The notes beneath the pieces are model-generated. The model ran no database searches. It worked only from the letters and a program-made list of their open reading frames with translations, and was not told the origin of the DNA. DNA of 64,000 nucleotides from contig CAIIXF020000008.1 in assembly GCA_903813345.2 (NCBI GenBank), forward strand, positions 36,048,867-36,112,866, in the 5' to 3' direction. Numbering within the stretch: the stretch's first letter is position 1; the number at the start of each line of letters is the position of its first letter. A program made the translations under genes and the position numbers. Of the stretch, positions 12,201 to 27,200 are shown one piece after another. Source of the stretch: Owenia fusiformis. Taxonomy: Eukaryota > Annelida > Polychaeta > Sabellida > Oweniidae.

Positions 12201-15200
12201 ATAGGAAGGATAGGATAGAATAAGAAGGAACGATAGGATAGAATAGTAGGATAGGATAGGAAGGATGGATGGAAGGATAGTTGGATTTTTCAACATTTTC
12301 TTCGCTACTGACTTTCTATCAGGATACCATCAGATCGATTTTTCTCGAAATTTCAAAACGCCATAACTTCCGAACCGGAAGTCGGATCGAAATTTGGTTT
12401 GCAGATTCTGAATCCTGAGAAAATTCTATTCTTCATTCATAACTCAAACGTTAAATTTGGAGAATTTTTTACATATCTTAAAAGTGGGTTAAAATACTTT
12501 CTGACGGCAAAAGGCCAACACTATAAGTACACTCGTCATGTATTCACAATTTCGAAGAATATAATTGAAGTGTAGTGTCAGAATCACAAAAATAAGGAAA
12601 ACTTTGAATTTGACCTAGATTTTGACCTAGACATTTTTGTGTCCAAATTTTGAAGCTAGATTGCTTATGAGGTACCCTTCATTTAAAGGCTTTCATTAAA
12701 TTAAGCTGTGCTCGGTCGTATATATGTCGTATTTTACACTTCAAAACGCAATAACTTCCGATGAGTGTTGGTTTAATGATATTGCAGTTATACAATGCTA
12801 TTATATAGAGGTTTTTTACTGAGAGGGAGTCAATATTGGTTTTATTCCGGGACACATTATGATATATCCCGAGGGCCCAGGGGGAATCTGGGATAACTGT
12901 ACCCCTATCAATTAACCTTTCCGGGAACTAAATCCTATTACCTACCTTTTTACTCAACCGGGGAGAACGAATCCAAAGAGAACAATACTTCTACATGTTC
13001 GCCGTGCAATATTTCCAATAGCTCTTCGTGTTTACCGAGAACGAAAGATGTTTGTCCACCATTTTGAATGATACTAACTGGTATCAGGGTCATCAATCTA
13101 TGGAACAGGGGTTTATGATAATAGATTGGGTAACTATAGCTTGCAATGGTAAAGGCGATTGAACTATGTTATAGAACAACTTCCAGTACATTCTGATATT
13201 TAAAAGTATAAATTTTTGAAAATACATAATAAAGAATCTTCGCCCGCAGGACGTGTATTTTGAATGCCTGAGAAAAACGCAAATGGGTACTGGCCCGGTG
13301 TTGCAATAGTAGCATTTAAAATTCTGTTCCTCTCGAGATTAATGGTCTTCTGAAATTATACTATTAATTGGTGTTGTTGCATCATTGCTCAAATCTAGAG
13401 GAGTGTTGTTGCATCTTCGGTTTGGTGTTGTTGCATCAATAGTGAGGAACTAAAACCGTGAACTTCTTGCTTCTTGATGATGCTACTTGTATACTAATGA
13501 GAGTTTTTTAAAATATAGATCGTGCGCTAACTTCACGTGTATGGTTATTGAGAAACTCGTCCTAGAAATGGGTTTAAATTGGGGAAACAACATATCGTAC
13601 GAAAATCTATCACCGGAAGTCTGGCCATCTTGATGCAACAACACGGTGTTGTTGCATCACGATACTCCCCAGTGATATAGTACACTTATAAAACTATGAT
13701 TTTGATCCAAATAACACCATAGTTGGCTTCTAGCATGCCGTTTGGTATCAAAATAAAGAGGAAGAGTGCAAATTTCATTTTAATTACGGAAATAGGGATG
13801 TATGTCACGATTAGTTCCAACGTTGGCCTTTTTACTACGCGTGTCACGGCCTTCATCTCAGAACTAAACAAATGTTAGCAAACGCGAGTTCCAATAAATG
13901 GACACTGATATCTCGAAAAGAAACCTGACTCCCCATAATTTGATGTAGAATAATCGAACCCTTATACGAATAGGTACATTTTGATATATAACACTATGGG
14001 GGTAAATGTTTCATAGTTGGTCACGAACGCCATAAGTGCAAAGTATTCACAAGAATTTTTGAATTTCGTGTCGGATTACGGTACTCACACCTAAAGCGTG
14101 GTTTTTGATAGTTTCAGAGCTGTCAAGTACCGCGAATTTGATCAAAATTAGTCTAATTCGCGTGTCCCGCGTCCCGCGAAGTCCCGCAAAATGTGGCTTT
14201 GACCTCCGCGAATTTCCAAAATTGTTGCAATCACCTATATTTTGATTATCTTATCTTATATAAGAAGCTAAGTTTTTGCACTTTTGAGGAGTAAAGTTTA
14301 CCTAATTTTAAGTACCTAGCATGCTGTTGTTTGGTATCAAAATAAAGGGGAAAGGTTCAACTTTCATTTTAATTACGAAAATAGGGATGTAGGTCACAAA
14401 TAGTTCCAACGTTGGCCTTTTTACTACCCGTGTGGCCTTCATCTCAGAACTGAGCAAATGTTAGCAAACGCGAGTTACAATAAATGTACGCTGATATCTA
14501 GAAAGGGTTTGTATAAAAAACCGGGTACCGGGTAGTAAATCCTCCATGCTGGGTTCAAACTTGGTACCCGCGGTACCCGGTCAAAAAAAACGGGTACCCA
14601 AAAAACGAAAAATACGAATATTTTTTTTTCAAAATTAATTTATTAACATTGAAAGAACATTTATACAATTTTTACATAATATACAATGGTTACATTGGTA
14701 CTTATACAGGAATACAGAACTTATTGGGGAATGTACTAAAAACCCTTCGACCTACGACCCTTCGACCCTACGACTTACTGGGTGTCAAGAATTTTTGGAA
14801 TATATTTTAATATTGAAAAACCCTTCGACCTCGACCTCTGATTTCCCAGTCCAGTTTACTAAATGATTACGTATAGATCTAGTTCCAACTTGAGCTCCCT
14901 GTAGGATTTAATCTACCTACAGCTTGTTAACTGTTAAAAATAGCAAGAACATAACTTCGACATATGAGTGTTACCTGATGAATGGGACCCTCACACGCCT
15001 TCCAAATGGTAGTAAACGAACTTTAGTGTAACTACATCAGCTTATCTTTCCGTCTGATCAACAATAAGTACAGTTATACAAGAAATGTAAATGAAGTGAA
15101 AATATTCCCAAAAATTTTCCGAAAGGCATGTCATTCCGGAAGTTATGATACGTTAGGGTGTCACTACGGTAAATCATTGAAAAATATTGAAAAAAATCGA

Positions 15201-18200
15201 GTCGAACCAAACTGCAGTTTTCACTAAAACGTGCAGACACAACAAAACATTACATAACATGGCATTACATGGCGAGGATGGTACGAGGCCCCTCCTGGTT
15301 TAAATCAGTTCTTATGCATATTTATGATTGAAAATGAGCAACTATTATAATTCTATGCACTGTTGGTCAATGTGTTACGGTTTTAGTAGCCCTTGCAGAT
15401 ATATTCCCTAAATTATTGTCACCTTAATATTTAACATGGCGAGGATGGCACGAGGCCCCTCCTGGTTTTAATCAATTCTTATGCATTTTTATGATTCAAA
15501 ATGAGCAAATATTATGTTTATATGCACTGTTGGTCAATGTGTTACCATTTTGGTAGCCCTTGCAGATATATTCCCTAAATTATTGTCACCTTTATATTTA
15601 ACATGGCAAGGATGGTACGAGGCCTCTCCTGGTTTAAATCGATTCTTACGCATATTTGTGATTAAATATGAGCAAATATTATGTTTGTATACACTGTTGG
15701 TCTATGTGTTACGATTTTGGTAGCCCTTGCAGATATATTCCTTAAATCATTATCACCTTTATATTTAACATGGCGAGGATGGTACGAGGCCCCTCCTGGT
15801 TTTACTCAATTCCTATGCATTTTATGATTCAAAATGAGCCAATATTATGTTTATATGCACTGTTAGTCAATGTGTTACCATTTTGGTTGCCCTTGCACAT
15901 ATATTCCCTAAATTATTGTTACCTTTATATTTAACATGGCGAGGATGGTACGAGGCCCCTCCTTGTTTTAATCAATTCTTATGCATTTTTATGATTTAAA
16001 ATGAGCAAATATTATGTTTATATGCACTGTTGGTCAAAGTGTTATTATTTTTGTAACCCTTGCAAATATATATGATGAAAAATGAGCAAATATTATGTTT
16101 ATATGAGCTATTGGTCTATGTGTTACTATTTTGGTAGCCCTTGCAGATATATTCCCTAAATTATTGTCACCTTTATATTTAACATGGCCAGGATGGTACG
16201 AGGCCCCTCCTGGTTTAAATCAATTCTTATGAATTTTTATGATTCAAAATGAGCAAATATTATGTTTATATGCACAGTTGGTCAATGTGTTACCATTTTG
16301 GTAGCCCTTGCAGATATATTCTCTAAATTATTGTCACCTTTATATTTAACATGGCGAGGATGGCACGAGGCCCCTCCTGGTTTTAATCAATTCTTATGCA
16401 TTTTTATGATTCAAAATGAGCAAATATTAAGTTTATATGCACTGTTGGTCAATGTGTTACCATTTTGGTAGCCCTTGCAGATATATTCCCTAAATTATTG
16501 TCACCTTTATATTTAACATGGCGAGGATGGTACGAGGCCCCTCCTGGTTTTAATTGATTCTTATGCATTTTTATGATTCAAAATGAGCTAATATTATGTT
16601 TATCTGCACTTTTGGACAATGTGTTACCATTTTGGTAGCCCTTGCAGATATATTCCCTAAATTATTGTCACCTTTATATTTAACATGGCGAGGATGGTAC
16701 GAGGCCCCTCCTGGTTTTAATCCATTCTTATGCATTTTTATGATTCAAAATGAGCAAATATTATGTTTATATGCACTGTTGGTCAATGTGTTACCATTTT
16801 TGTAGCCCTTGCAGTTATATTACCTAAATTATTGTCACCTTTATATTTAACATGGCAAGGATGGTACGAGGTCCCTCCTGGTTTTACTCAATTCCTATGC
16901 ATTTTATGATTCAAAATGAGCAAATATTATGTTTATATGCACTGTTAGTCAATGTGTTACCATTTTGGTAGCCCTTGCAGATATATTCCCTAAATTATTG
17001 TCACCTTTATATTTAACATGGCGAGGATGGTACGAGGCCCCTCCTGGTTTTAATCCATTCTTATGCATTTTTATGTGTGTAATTCAGGGAATATATCTGC
17101 AAGGGCTACCAAAATGGTAACACATTGACCAACTGTGCATATGAATATAATATTTGCTCATTTTGAATCATGAAAATGTATAAGAATTGATTAAAACCAG
17201 GAGGGGCCTCGTACCATCCCCGCCATGTTAAATATAAAGGTGACAATAATTCAGGGAATATATCTGCAAGGGCTACCAAAACCGTAACACATTGACCAAC
17301 AGTGCATATAAACATAATATTTGCTCATTTTGAATCATGAAAATGTATAAGAATTGATTAAAACCAGGAGGGGCCTCGTACCATCCTCGCCATGTTAAAT
17401 ATAAAGGTGACAATAATTTAGGGAATATATCTGCAAGGGCTACCAAAATAGTAACACATAGACCAATAGCTCATATAAACATAATATTTGCTCATTTTTC
17501 ATCATAAATATGCATAAGAATTGATTTAAAGGAGGAGGGGCCTCGTACCATCCCGGCCATATTAAATATAAAGGTGACAATAATTTAGGGAATATATATG
17601 CAAGGGCTACCAAAATGGTAACACATTGACAAACTGTGCATATGAATATAATATTTGCTCATTTTGAATCATAAAAATGCATAAGAATTGATTAAAACCA
17701 GGAGGGGCCTCGTGCCATCCTCGCCATGTTAAATATAAAGGTGACAATAATTTAGGGAATATATATGCAAGAGCAACTAAAATGGTAACACATTGACTAA
17801 CAGTGCATATGAATATAATATTTGCTCATTTTGAATCATAAAAATGCATAAGAATTGATTAAAACCAGGAGGGGCCTCGTGCCATCCTCGCCATGTTAAA
17901 TATAAAGGTGACAATAATTTAGGGAATATATATGCAAGGGCTACCAAAATGGTAACACATTGACAAACTGTGCATATGAATATAATATTTGCTCATTTTG
18001 AATCATAAAAATGCATAAGAATTGATTAAAACCAGGAGGGGCCTCGTGCCATCCTCGCCATGTTAAATATAAAGGTGACAATAATTTAGGGAATATATAT
18101 GCAAGGGCTACCAAAATGGTAACACATTGACCAACTGTGCACATGAATATAATATTTGCTCATTTTGAATCATAAAAATGCATAAGAATTGATTTAAACC

Positions 18201-21200
18201 AGGAGGGGCCTCGTGCCATCCTCGCCATGCTAGACTAAAGTGTCTGCGAGTTTTAAAAGAGTAGGTAGTAAAATCTGCAGCTTGTATAGTATGAAAAAAT
18301 CACAAAATTCAAGTTCTGGTATGAGGTTCCATATCCATCCGCCAAAAGGTATATAGTCCATTTAAAAACTTGTGGTTTTGTACTAAATAACGCCATAGTT
18401 GACTTCTAGGGTACCTAGTATGCCACTATTTTGTATCAAAATATAGAGGAGGAGTTCAACTTTCATTTAAATTACGAAAATAGCGATGTAGGTCAAAATA
18501 TAGTTCCGGCGTGAGCATGTTTACTACGCATTGCCTGTCATCTCAGAATTGAGGAAATGGTAGCAAACGTGAGTTACAATAAATGGACGCTGATATCTCA
18601 AAAAGTAACCGGACTCCCTATAATTTATTGAGATCAATCGAACCCCTATATGAACAGGTACATTTTGATATCTAACACTATGGGGGGGGGGTAAGCGTTT
18701 TATAGTTGATCACGAACACCATATGTGTAAAGTATTGTTCTGAATTTTCGAATTTGGTGTTGGATTACGGTACTCACACCTTCTGGGGTACATATCGCCA
18801 TTTTCGAACAAATTAGCCCATACAATGACTATATTTCTGCAATTCCCTATACATAACCTTCATCTCGACACTATATTTAACATAGGATTTGGGTCTCGAT
18901 TTTTAAATATCACTACGCCAACATAGGGACTTATTTTTAGGTAAAATCTCTGCTTCACCGATGAAAATTAACGAATAAAGTAGTTCCTGTTTACGGGACC
19001 ATATTCTTGAGATTTTTTTCTAAAAATGGCACATTTAAAAAGAACTTGGCCCCTGCTTTACATACATACCTCAAATGCCCACAGTATATACACTTAAACC
19101 TACTATACACACCATTGAAGTTGGCATAGCTTCGTTTTTAAAGTTTAAAAAAACACCCGGAAGTGGTATTTACCGTAATAACACCTTATATTACTGAACA
19201 TGGGTGAATTGGAATGTTTGTTCGATGGCATTATTACACCAAAAGTAGTGCGAAAATGGCCTTTTCACGTGTTGGCATAAAGTTTTGATGACATTTAAAG
19301 ACACAGGTCCTCCTTCCCGTACATTATCTCATGGAAATTGGCATACCAGCGCAAAGATCTTTGTTTTGTGGTGAAGAAAAGCTATCAAACATTGTCTTAA
19401 GAGCAGATTTATCTCCGTAATTCAACTTTTAGCATGGCGACATTGACCTTGAAAAAATATAATAGCCATTTGGGCGATAATAGGTGATTCAAAAGTAAAA
19501 TTAATGCTTTTTCGTAGTTTTACTTTGACCAAGCCTAGAAAAAAATCGAAGTGGTAAACCTACCCCCAAATTTTTTGACAAGTGTTCTAGATGATATCAA
19601 AGTTTAAGAAAATTTGTATATCTAGAAATATTTTAAAAATTAGTGCCATTATGGTGGGTTTGGGTGCTTTTTGCTCTCTTTTTTTAGCCCATTCCTGTGG
19701 TTGCCATGGCAACTATTAGGTTTTGGTAACCATGTCAACTTGATTTTTCAAGGACATCCGCCTGATAGTAGTTGGGCCAAGTTTGATGGAAAATGGGCCT
19801 TGTTTGATATCCTGGCAGTGAGGTTGATTGTGGCAAGTAGTAAAACGCCAAACAATGGTGGAGTCATACCTGATGCTTGGATGTTCGCATTTTATTTAGC
19901 TCTCGTAAAATGAACGAACAAACGTTCCATTTTCACGCATGTTCGGTAATATAACGTATCATAACTTCCGGAAATGACATGCCTTTCGGAAAATTTTTGG
20001 GAATATTTTCACTTCGTTTACATTTCTTGTATAACTGTACTTATTGTTGATCGGACAGAAAGAAAGATAGAAAATAGAAGGTCGAAGGGTTTTTATAAAA
20101 ATATATTTCAAAAATTCTTGACACCCTGTAAGTCGTAGGTCGTAGGGTCGAAGGGTCGAAGGGTTTTTAGTACATTCCACTTATTGGTTATAGATTTTAC
20201 TATTTCTAATTTTCCAAATTTCAAACTTGTGTTTAAACACTAGCTGGTTTCTATGGCATTTGCTCTCAAAATCTCCTTCATTGCTATAAAATAAAATTTC
20301 TTGTTCAGAAAACTTTAAATTTTGAGTTTTTACATATTCCTTTGCATTCGTACAATTGACAAATAAGTGTTTATGACTTTCTGCTTCAACATTGCATATT
20401 TTACAAATTCCATTTGACTTCTGAATTTTTTGTAATTTTTTTTCTGTCCATATGGCTCCATTAAAACATTTAAATATAAATTCTTTAACATTATTGCTAA
20501 TGTTACATTTAAACAAAATCTTGTAAAAATCTGAGAAATCCGTTTGAGCAAACTGCTCAGACCAATACTCTTCTGATTTGGATTCTGTTAAACTGTTTTT
20601 TACAAACCCTTTTCTTATTGATTGCACATTGATTTTCTGTACAGGAATACAATTAAAATATATTTTGCTTTCACTGTTTTTTAATGCCTCAACCTTGATT
20701 CTGTCTAACTTGTTAAAAACTCCTTTAAGTAAATTGTATTGAAGAAAAGTCTGGCCATTAAAACCTACTTTTTGCCCAATTTGATCATAGCTTAATAGTT
20801 CATTGTTTACGTTACATACATCATTTATTTTATATACACCTTTTTGATGCCAGTTATCAAAATATAAAGGATTGTTCTTGTACAACAAGTCTTTGTTATT
20901 TGATATATATGGACTACTTTTAACTGAATTATACATAATCCATGTTTTCAACACATCTGTCCAAAATGAGGACTTAATTCTATCTAGTCCTTTTACCTGA
21001 TTAAATTCAACATTAGACAGTAAAATAGAAAAATCTTTACAAATTTTGTCAATAAGATAGGTTGGGAGTTTTTTCCAGTTTGCTTTGTTTCTATCAAGTA
21101 GAAGTTTAATCCATTTAATTGCAAAAGCATCTTGAAAATGTTTCACATCTATCATATTTAGACCTCCCTTTGCATTGCCCTGTATCAATATATTTCTTTT

Positions 21201-24200
21201 AATACATTCTACTACACCTTTTACATCTTCTTCTTTATACACACCTTTGTTACCTGACCAGATATATTTAAAAAACAAACTATTTATCCGTTTAATAATC
21301 TTATCTGACAAAATAAAACTTTGCATAATGTATCCAAATTGTGAGAGCATTAGTGATTTTACGAGAGTAATTTTACCAAACATGGTTAAACATCTACCTG
21401 CCCATCTTTTTGTCAATATTCTCATCTAATTCAACCACCTTATTGGTTGTGCAAAATGTTACGCCTAATATTTTAATCCTATTATTTGGGAAAATATTCC
21501 ATTTGATGTTTACTGGTTTTTCAACACAAAATTTTTTATTGCCTAACCATATTGCTTCTGATTTCTGTTTATTTAATTTTAACGCAGATATATTTGAAAA
21601 GGCATCAATAATATTGATTGCCTCTTTGACAGATGCAACATCTTTAAGTAAAAGTGACATATCATCAGCGTATTGAACTAGTTTAATTTCATCTGTTTCA
21701 GATACTACAATACCTTTCACATTATTAGTCTGTCTTATTTTACATTCCACTAGTTCACAGCATAAAATAAAGCAAAAAGCAGATGCAGGGCACCCTTGAG
21801 ATAAACCTGACTTTAGTGGTATCCACTCGGAGAGCCAACCTCCAAAATTAATGCAGCTTAGCACATTTGAATTAAGTGTTTTTATCCATTTGATAAAATC
21901 AGGACCAAAACCAAAAAATTGGAATGTGTCATACATTAATTCTTTATTTAAACTATCATACGCACGGGAATAATCCAGTGCTACAAGTACACCTTCATCG
22001 TCATTGTTACATAAATGTTCTATTACATCATCAATAAGTCTTAAAGCAGTAGCTGGTGTGCGACCTGGTATATATCCACATTGATCATGACTAATTATTT
22101 TTCCAATTACTTTTCTGAGCCTATTTGCTAATGATTTTGCTAAAATTTTATAATCAGTGTTTGTTAATGATATTGGTCTCCAACTTGGTAGACACTCCAT
22201 TGGCAGACCTTTGCCTTTATATAATAAAGTAATTACTCTTTGTCTTTGGGAAGTAGACAACTGTCCATTATTAAAACAATCATTTATAGCTGATACATAA
22301 AGTTCATTTATCTTGTTCCAAAAACATTTATAAAAACATGTAGTGAGTCCATCAAGACCTGGACTTGAAGTATTTGACATATTTTTGAGTGCCTGAGTAC
22401 ATTCAGCTAAAGTTATTTGTCCTTCACAAGATTGCATTTCCTCTTCATTTAAAGAGGGCAGTACTACTCCATGTAAATATTCATTCAGTTTGTTTCTGGA
22501 GTAATTACTGTTTACACTAAAAATATTTTTATAATAGTTTACTTGAGCACCCATGATATCATTGGGATTGGTGTACAAATTATTTTCTACTCTACATGAT
22601 TTCATTATTTTACTCTTTCCTCTGCTTTTTTCTAAACCTAAAAAATACTTGGAACTTTTTTCACCTTCTTCAGCCCATTGAACTTTTGCCCTTATTTGGG
22701 CACCTCTGGTTTCTACAGCTAAAATGTTATCATACATGAGTTTTAAGTGATTTGCCTGGTTTACCAGGTCTACATTTTGGGGATCTTTTGTTAACTTAAA
22801 GGGACAATGTGCGTAAATGAAGTCTCACTTTTGATCTTCATAGTATTTCCGATGGATTAATAAGTACCTAAACTTTCATTTGACACCAAAAACAGCTCAA
22901 ACAGACCACATCAGAGTTGACACTAGATCATGAAAAAATATTTTTGATCTATCAACTTATAGATGTCAAGTTTTTAGCAATGCCATAAAAAGATGGCATC
23001 GTTGTTTGCATTAATTTTCCATTCATTTCTGATAGGATTTTCAACCATATGCCATCTTTTAGTCCAAGAGTTATTTAAAAACATACACTTTGTGAAAAGT
23101 GGTAATTCACTTCTTTTGATCTCTGAACTTCAAATGCTGTTTTCTATGCGAGTAATTTTTTTTTCACTTCAGTATTGACCCAAATTAAAGTTTTTATCAT
23201 ATTTGATTGACTGTGTGAGTGACATGTCTCCAATAATATTTTGTCCCTTTTTCTTCTAAAATAAGCGCATTGCCTGTTTAATTGAAACATTTTTCAAAGA
23301 TTTATTGATACCTTCTAAATTTTGTCGTTTCTCTTTAGCTTTAGTTTTTCCATATTGAATACTGATTGATTGTACTTTGGATTTAAAATACTCCCATTTT
23401 TGTAATGATTGTAATTCTTCTAACTGGGTGATTTCTGTGACTAAATTGTTTACCATGTTTACATATTCTATATCTTTTAAAAAACTATCATTGAATTTCC
23501 ACAGGGGTGAGTTTTCTTCTGTGTTTAACGTCGCAAACTAGAGCGATTTGGACAATGAGCTTTCGCCCACGATAGTGCCCACCAAGATGTGGCGTGATAA
23601 CCTCGCGCGTATCAAGATTGATCCATTGGATTCTCGAAAAAAATTGTACTACCCTTGAGAAAATTACTTCTTATTTCATTATTATTGGGAGATATATAGA
23701 ATGTAATATACGAGCATGGAGCTATTGAAATTGGGTTTCTAAATCATTAACATTCGTAATATAGTATTCAACTATTACACAAATATCATTGTTTAAAGAC
23801 GAGAAATCAAATTCGCCGACATGTTTGTTTACATTGACAACACTTACTTTAACGATAAATTAGACCCCTTTAACATGAAAAAATAATTTCAATCTTTTTT
23901 GATTCAGAAAGCCCACATCATAAGCTTATTTTTTCGCTAAATAATAATAGTATTCATCTCCTAGTTTTCTTCATCCAGCCAATAACAAAATTATTTTTCG
24001 ATTTTCCGGCATTTTGTATTGGTCTTTGACGGAGAATTAGAAGTACCTTCTTTAGGTTGAATCGGCCAAAACATACTGTAATACATTGGAAACAATCACA
24101 ATCGCGATAACATGAATGAAATTCATCATAATATTCAAGGTACACGACGAAAAATATCAATTGCGTACATTATCGGACAGACTTTTCGTTTGCCGTCAGG

Positions 24201-27200
24201 TTCGTTTTTCACAATAGGGTTGTCCATTGGATGCGTTTTCGTCTAGTGTGTATATGACGTTTTTACCGGGGATAAACAAGGAGTATGAACTAGATGGATC
24301 CATTGGTCTCTCCAGTCTTTTGAATGAAAAGTGAAATATCAAAGGATGTAACTTATTACTATTCTGGATGAGTATATGATGATTTTTTCTATATTTAACT
24401 GATCCGCCCTTTATTCTCAGGTTATCCAATATCCATCTACACTCCACTCCAAGTTTTGCAAACTTCCCTATTAGATTACTCTATGGTTGATTTTTAACAT
24501 AACATGCAATGAACACTTTAAATAAGCAATGCGAACACTTTAAATAAGGGTGCCATTGTTTACTAGCTAAGTCTTCAGTTCAATTTGTGGATATTCTCAT
24601 ACCTCATATGTTATCTTAAGGGATATGTTTCTTGAAAAAGCATAGTTTTGACTTTGGAGACATATAACTTTATAAAACCTGAAAAATTATATCAATTTTT
24701 TTTAAAAAATAAAGTTTGTTAAAACATTTTTGGTTTACATCTGGATGACAATTTTTAAAAATGAATTTAATTTGCCATCAATTTGCAATCTTTTGTATAT
24801 AAAATGAGAAAAAATGAAGTTATACTAGGAAATTATATCAGTTTAGATTTCCAGCCCAAGCAGTTGTTCAAATTAAAGCCAAACTTTTGAAGGGGAGTGT
24901 AAGTCTTGGCAGCACTTTGGTTTTGATTATCATCTGATTTTACAAGCTGATTTTACTATCTTGTCAGTTGTCATTGTCACTATATCTCTGTTATAATGAT
25001 GTAAGTGTAAAAACAATCATTTTACAAGTTTTTAAGGTTAAAGTTCCACTTCTTTATTTTTCTTTATTTTGATTATTCCTCACATAGGTAAAGGTAGAAT
25101 CAGATCAAGCAACAAACAATCTTTACTTATATTGTTTCAATTCTAGAATATATTTGGGTTGCATATGTATCTCACACTTTATTCAAGGAAAACTAAGATT
25201 ATTACATACAGAGTGAGCCAAAAAAAGGTAACCCAAACAAATGTATGTAAATAACTCAGTCATTCAGCATGGGCTCAAAATCATATTTGGCACAACTAAA
25301 CCTTAATCAATGTCATTGGTCTGTCCCTTAGAGTCACGATTTTATGGTCATCTACAAAACATGGTCCAAATGCCGAAATGACTGACTGGACATAAATCCC
25401 ACCAGCTTTTTGTCTTTGGGTCTATTTTTTCTACACTAACAACCCTTGAAACATTGAAACAAGAGATAAGAAGGAAGATGAGAGCCATAACACAAAATGT
25501 TTATGCTTGTGTTGTGAACAAGACTACGCCCAATATGTTCAAGTTGGCCTCCAGATTTGACGCCCATATTTTATGGCATGTTTTGTAAAATGGCCATAAA
25601 ATCATGACCACTAGAGATACAACCAGAACAACGGCAACGCCAAAGCGTAGCGAATACCATCGAACACCCATGAATGGCATTTTTACAAACAAAGTATATA
25701 GCAAAAATGCCAGCCATTTTTCAAAATGGCCGCCTTCTACCAAAAGTGTCATTAGACCATGTGCCATACTTATAGTATTCACATACCAAATATGAACAAA
25801 ATCACTCCACTACTTTTCAAGTTATAGTAATACTTTAAAATGGTGGCCATTTTTCAAAATGGCCACCATCTACCAAAAGTGTCATAGGACAGTGTGTCAT
25901 GCTTATAGTATTCACATACCAAATATGAACAAAATGGCTCCACTACTTTTTGAGTTATAGTAAAATATGTTTAAATGGTGGCCATTTTTTAAAATTTTAC
26001 ATATTGCACCTAAATTACTGTAAATTCGGCACTAAAATGGCCGCCATTTTGAAAATCAGCTTTCAAGCAGACATTCTACTCCCATAGGGTATATGTGTAC
26101 AAAATATGAACAAAATCGGGCCAACGGTATTTGAGTTATTGCCCGGAGGGACTGACGTATGTACGTACGGACGGACGGACAGACGGACGGAGGCGCTCCC
26201 TATATCCCTCCGAACTTTGTTCGATGGGATAACCACTGAAAACTTGGTATACTAATACATTGGACAAGGCTTGTTGTGCAAAATATGACACTAAACCCAT
26301 GCAAGGTGACTGAGTTATTGAGATTTGTTTTGGTTACCTTTTTTGGCTCACCCTGTATTAGAGCTCTTTTTTCAGTTCTATGTCTCTTCTTTGTCACTTT
26401 GATGTTTATTTTAATTCATATTGTTCTAAGTCCAAGTGTTACATATACTACACTAGTAGATGATATTTTTTTATCCAAGGTGTATTTAGGAAGATACTGT
26501 GAATATGTTTCTTCTTGATTTTCGGGAGATTCCTGTCATCTATTCATTCCCCAGTTCCCTGATACCTGAGCGATGAGGGATAATGGAGCATAATGTGTTG
26601 TTATCTGAAAGCAAATGAGGATTATTTAACACATGTAGGGTAAAAGAAAGTCATAGAAAATATTGGAAGACCAAGTAAAACAGACCAAGATTTTTCATTT
26701 AATTTATTAAATATAATCTAGAAATTATTGTTTTTAGTGATTTTTAGTGGTAGCCCCTTTATATTTATGGTTAAAAAATCAAAACATGAAGTTCCTTGTA
26801 ATCATCAGTATTTTATTACATATTTTATAGCTTTAAATAATTTGCTGGGAAATTAATTCAATTTAATATTAGAAATTATATATTCTAAATAAGAACATTT
26901 ATTAAGGATGGTGTGTCAGCATTAGCAGCTGACTTGGTTCATTCCTCAGGCCTAGTACACATTACAGGTACAAAATTGAAGTTACAGGATTTAAAATAGT
27001 TTTATGGCACACTCGTAAATATAGTACACATCTCACACATGTACAGGGTAGACCAAAAAAGTCCACATTTTTGATTTTGTAATATCTGCTGATGTGTTCC
27101 ATAAATCAATAAATTATATATCATTAGGAAGATAATAGAATTTCCAACAAAATGATTCCTAAAATATGAATGGCTATTGGTGACTCTATGATAATTTCTA

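Larger units (their letters stand above)
14728..20178. mobile_element. Element B, MULE-like, carrying a palindromic satellite
   Basis: Inverted ends GGAATGTACTAAAAACCC and complement are flanked by a perfect 9-bp duplication ACTTATTGG (14719-14727 and 20179-20187). The arms (14728 to about 15170 and about 19945-20178) share CCCTTCGACCYTACGACC repeats and a longer block around AAATATTCCCAAAAATTTTCCG. The left arm has about 220 extra bases. Between the arms lie the 167-bp array (15258-18232), a P2 block (18379-18780) and about 1.1 kb of unrecognised sequence. It has no transposase frame. It inserted two bases after the LINE ORF2 stop codon. Confidence 0.88.

Noticed and set aside
11832-12296. 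154-codon minus-strand frame rich in Ser, Pro, Leu, Tyr
   Set aside because: It is the complement of the GGATA/GGAAG microsatellite and has no complex sequence.
15514-18144. Series of nearly identical 63-69-codon open frames (MFICTVGQCVTILV type) on both strands
   Set aside because: They recur with the 167-bp satellite step (every second unit), shift frame between units and have no start or splice context; they are by-products of the repeat.
15258-18232. CRISPR-like array
   Set aside because: The 167-bp units are contiguous repeats without unique spacers, in an animal genome, and the array inverts.
19671-19913. 80-codon frame in element B as a captured gene
   Set aside because: No recognisable domain, no splice partner, and the surrounding sequence is repeat-like.
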